DNA from: Chloroflexota bacterium
GTDB taxonomy: Bacteria; Chloroflexota; Dehalococcoidia; CAUJGQ01
Reading direction: 5' to 3'
Length of the DNA stretch: 33,010 nucleotides
Assembly: GCA_963170165.1 (NCBI GenBank)
Contig: CAUJGQ010000168.1
Location: 1-33,010, forward strand
Under the pieces are notes generated by a model. It was not told the origin of the DNA. It was given only the letters and a program-made list of their open reading frames with translations, and searched no databases. Position 1 is the stretch's first letter. Each line of letters opens with the position of its first letter. Below are positions 32,468 to 33,010 of this stretch, one piece after another. The position numbers and the translations under genes are program-made.

Positions 32468-32632
32468 AGTGGAGCCGCCACGTGCGGCAGCGAGGGCAGC
32501 GGGGCTCGGTGGCTGCCATCACACCTGGTTTGACACAACACCGGGTAGTGGCTAGCCTAGGGAAGTCGGGAACACCCGCCCGAAGGGGCAGCGGAGCCCG
32601 ACGACCGGAGCCCTCCGGTAGTACCACTGGTG

Positions 32633-32662
32633 TTGACACAAGTACTTCACCAGCGGTAAGAT
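32633..32662 (+). promoter_or_regulatory. rRNA promoter P2
   Basis: TTGACA (32633-32638), an 18-base spacer and TAAGAT (32657-32662), the same two boxes as P1. A CGCCCC/GGGGCG hairpin (32671-32690) follows near the expected transcript start. The leader from here to the 16S gene is about 220 bases. Confidence 0.75.
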
Positions 32663-32891
32663 GACAAATGCGCCCCCAGCGAGCGGGGCGTAACCCGTGG
32701 ACAATCGGTCGCAAGAGGCCAACCGGCGCAAGCTGGTGGTTTTGTGGTGCCGGTGGGGCGGGGTTGGACCTTGCCAACTGAAGAGTGAACGGAACGCGCG
32801 AGCGGGACCCGCGCATGCTGGATGCTGCCCGGAAGGGGAGTGTTTGGGATGCGATGAATGGAACCGAAGATCCCGCAAGGGATAAGCCGGA

Positions 32892-33010
32892 TCTGATGAG
32901 AGTTTGATCCTGGCTCAGGATAAACGCTGGCGGCGTGCCTTACGCATGCAAGTCGCACGGGCACTTCGGTGTCAGTGGCGGACGGGTGAGGAACACGTAC
33001 GTGACCTACC
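32892..33010 (+). rRNA. rrs: 16S ribosomal RNA (5' end only)
   Basis: AGAGTTTGATCCTGGCTCAG at 32899 is the universal 16S 5' sequence; the mature 5' end should lie about seven bases earlier. GATAAACGCTGGCGGCGTGC, ATGCAAGTCGCACG and GTGGCGGACGGGTGAGGAACACG follow in the expected order. The V1 loop (GGGCACTTCGGTGTC) is very short. The gene continues beyond the window. Confidence 0.98.

Larger units (their letters stand above)
32408..32891 (+). other. rRNA leader region without a protein gene
   Basis: These 484 bases between the 365-aa gene and 16S hold the two tandem promoters described separately, one GC-rich hairpin after P2, and an ACCGGA/TCCGGT inverted repeat between the promoters. I see no clear boxA antitermination element and no tRNA. 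Short open frames here lack protein character. Confidence 0.7.

Noticed and set aside
32697-32885. Short open frame in the rRNA leader
   Set aside because: It lies inside the transcribed leader before 16S, has no good ribosome site and no protein character.
1-33010. CRISPR arrays, insertion sequences and tRNA genes
   Set aside because: I looked for direct-repeat series, terminal repeats with transposase motifs and cloverleaf patterns and saw none.

Overview
This is a high-GC bacterial chromosome segment that ends about 120 bases into a 16S rRNA gene. The 16S 5' end, with its very short V1 loop, together with the gene families present (a tandem DUF4389 membrane protein, a YtcJ-type amidohydrolase, a Uma2 nuclease, a possible LPxAG-anchored protein), suggests a member or relative of the phylum Chloroflexota. 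That placement is an impression from reading, not a computed result. I see no phage, transposon, CRISPR array or tRNA.

Left part (1-10240). The window opens inside mutL. Leftward genes follow: an enoyl-CoA hydratase/isomerase, a secreted subtilisin-like protease with an odd C-terminal domain, a pair of unrecognised proteins (121 and 549 aa), a secreted CHRD/SodC-like protein with a possible sortase signal, an acyl-CoA dehydrogenase and an amidohydrolase.

Middle part (10454-23551). Two small secreted proteins are followed by a bacterioferritin-associated ferredoxin and bacterioferritin pair behind a DtxR/IdeR-like iron box. Next come a PqqB-like metallo-hydrolase, a DUF4389 protein, two small unknown genes and an UlaG-like metallo-hydrolase. 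A rightward operon then carries three enzymes of the ethylmalonyl-CoA pathway: mesaconyl-CoA hydratase, methylsuccinyl-CoA dehydrogenase and a malyl-CoA lyase-like enzyme, with a Uma2 nuclease gene inside. A strong hairpin terminator separates it from a small gene and an orphan NarL-type response regulator. A leftward group follows: AhpD-like peroxidase, small membrane protein, HIT hydrolase and a methyltransferase-like remnant.

Right part (23650-32407). The most interesting stretch is a five-gene, overlapping rightward operon: a transglutaminase-fold protein with a Cys-His-Asp triad, a PaaK-like protein that has lost its ATP-binding loop, an intact PaaK-like adenylating enzyme, a GNAT-like acetyltransferase and a divergent SecA (SecA2-type) ATPase. 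A Ser/Gly-rich lipoprotein and an unknown 365-aa protein follow directly. I infer that the operon couples chemical modification of a protein or peptide to export by a dedicated SecA, by analogy with Gram-positive accessory Sec systems. The substrate and chemistry are unknown. The window closes with a 480-base rRNA leader that carries two good tandem promoters.
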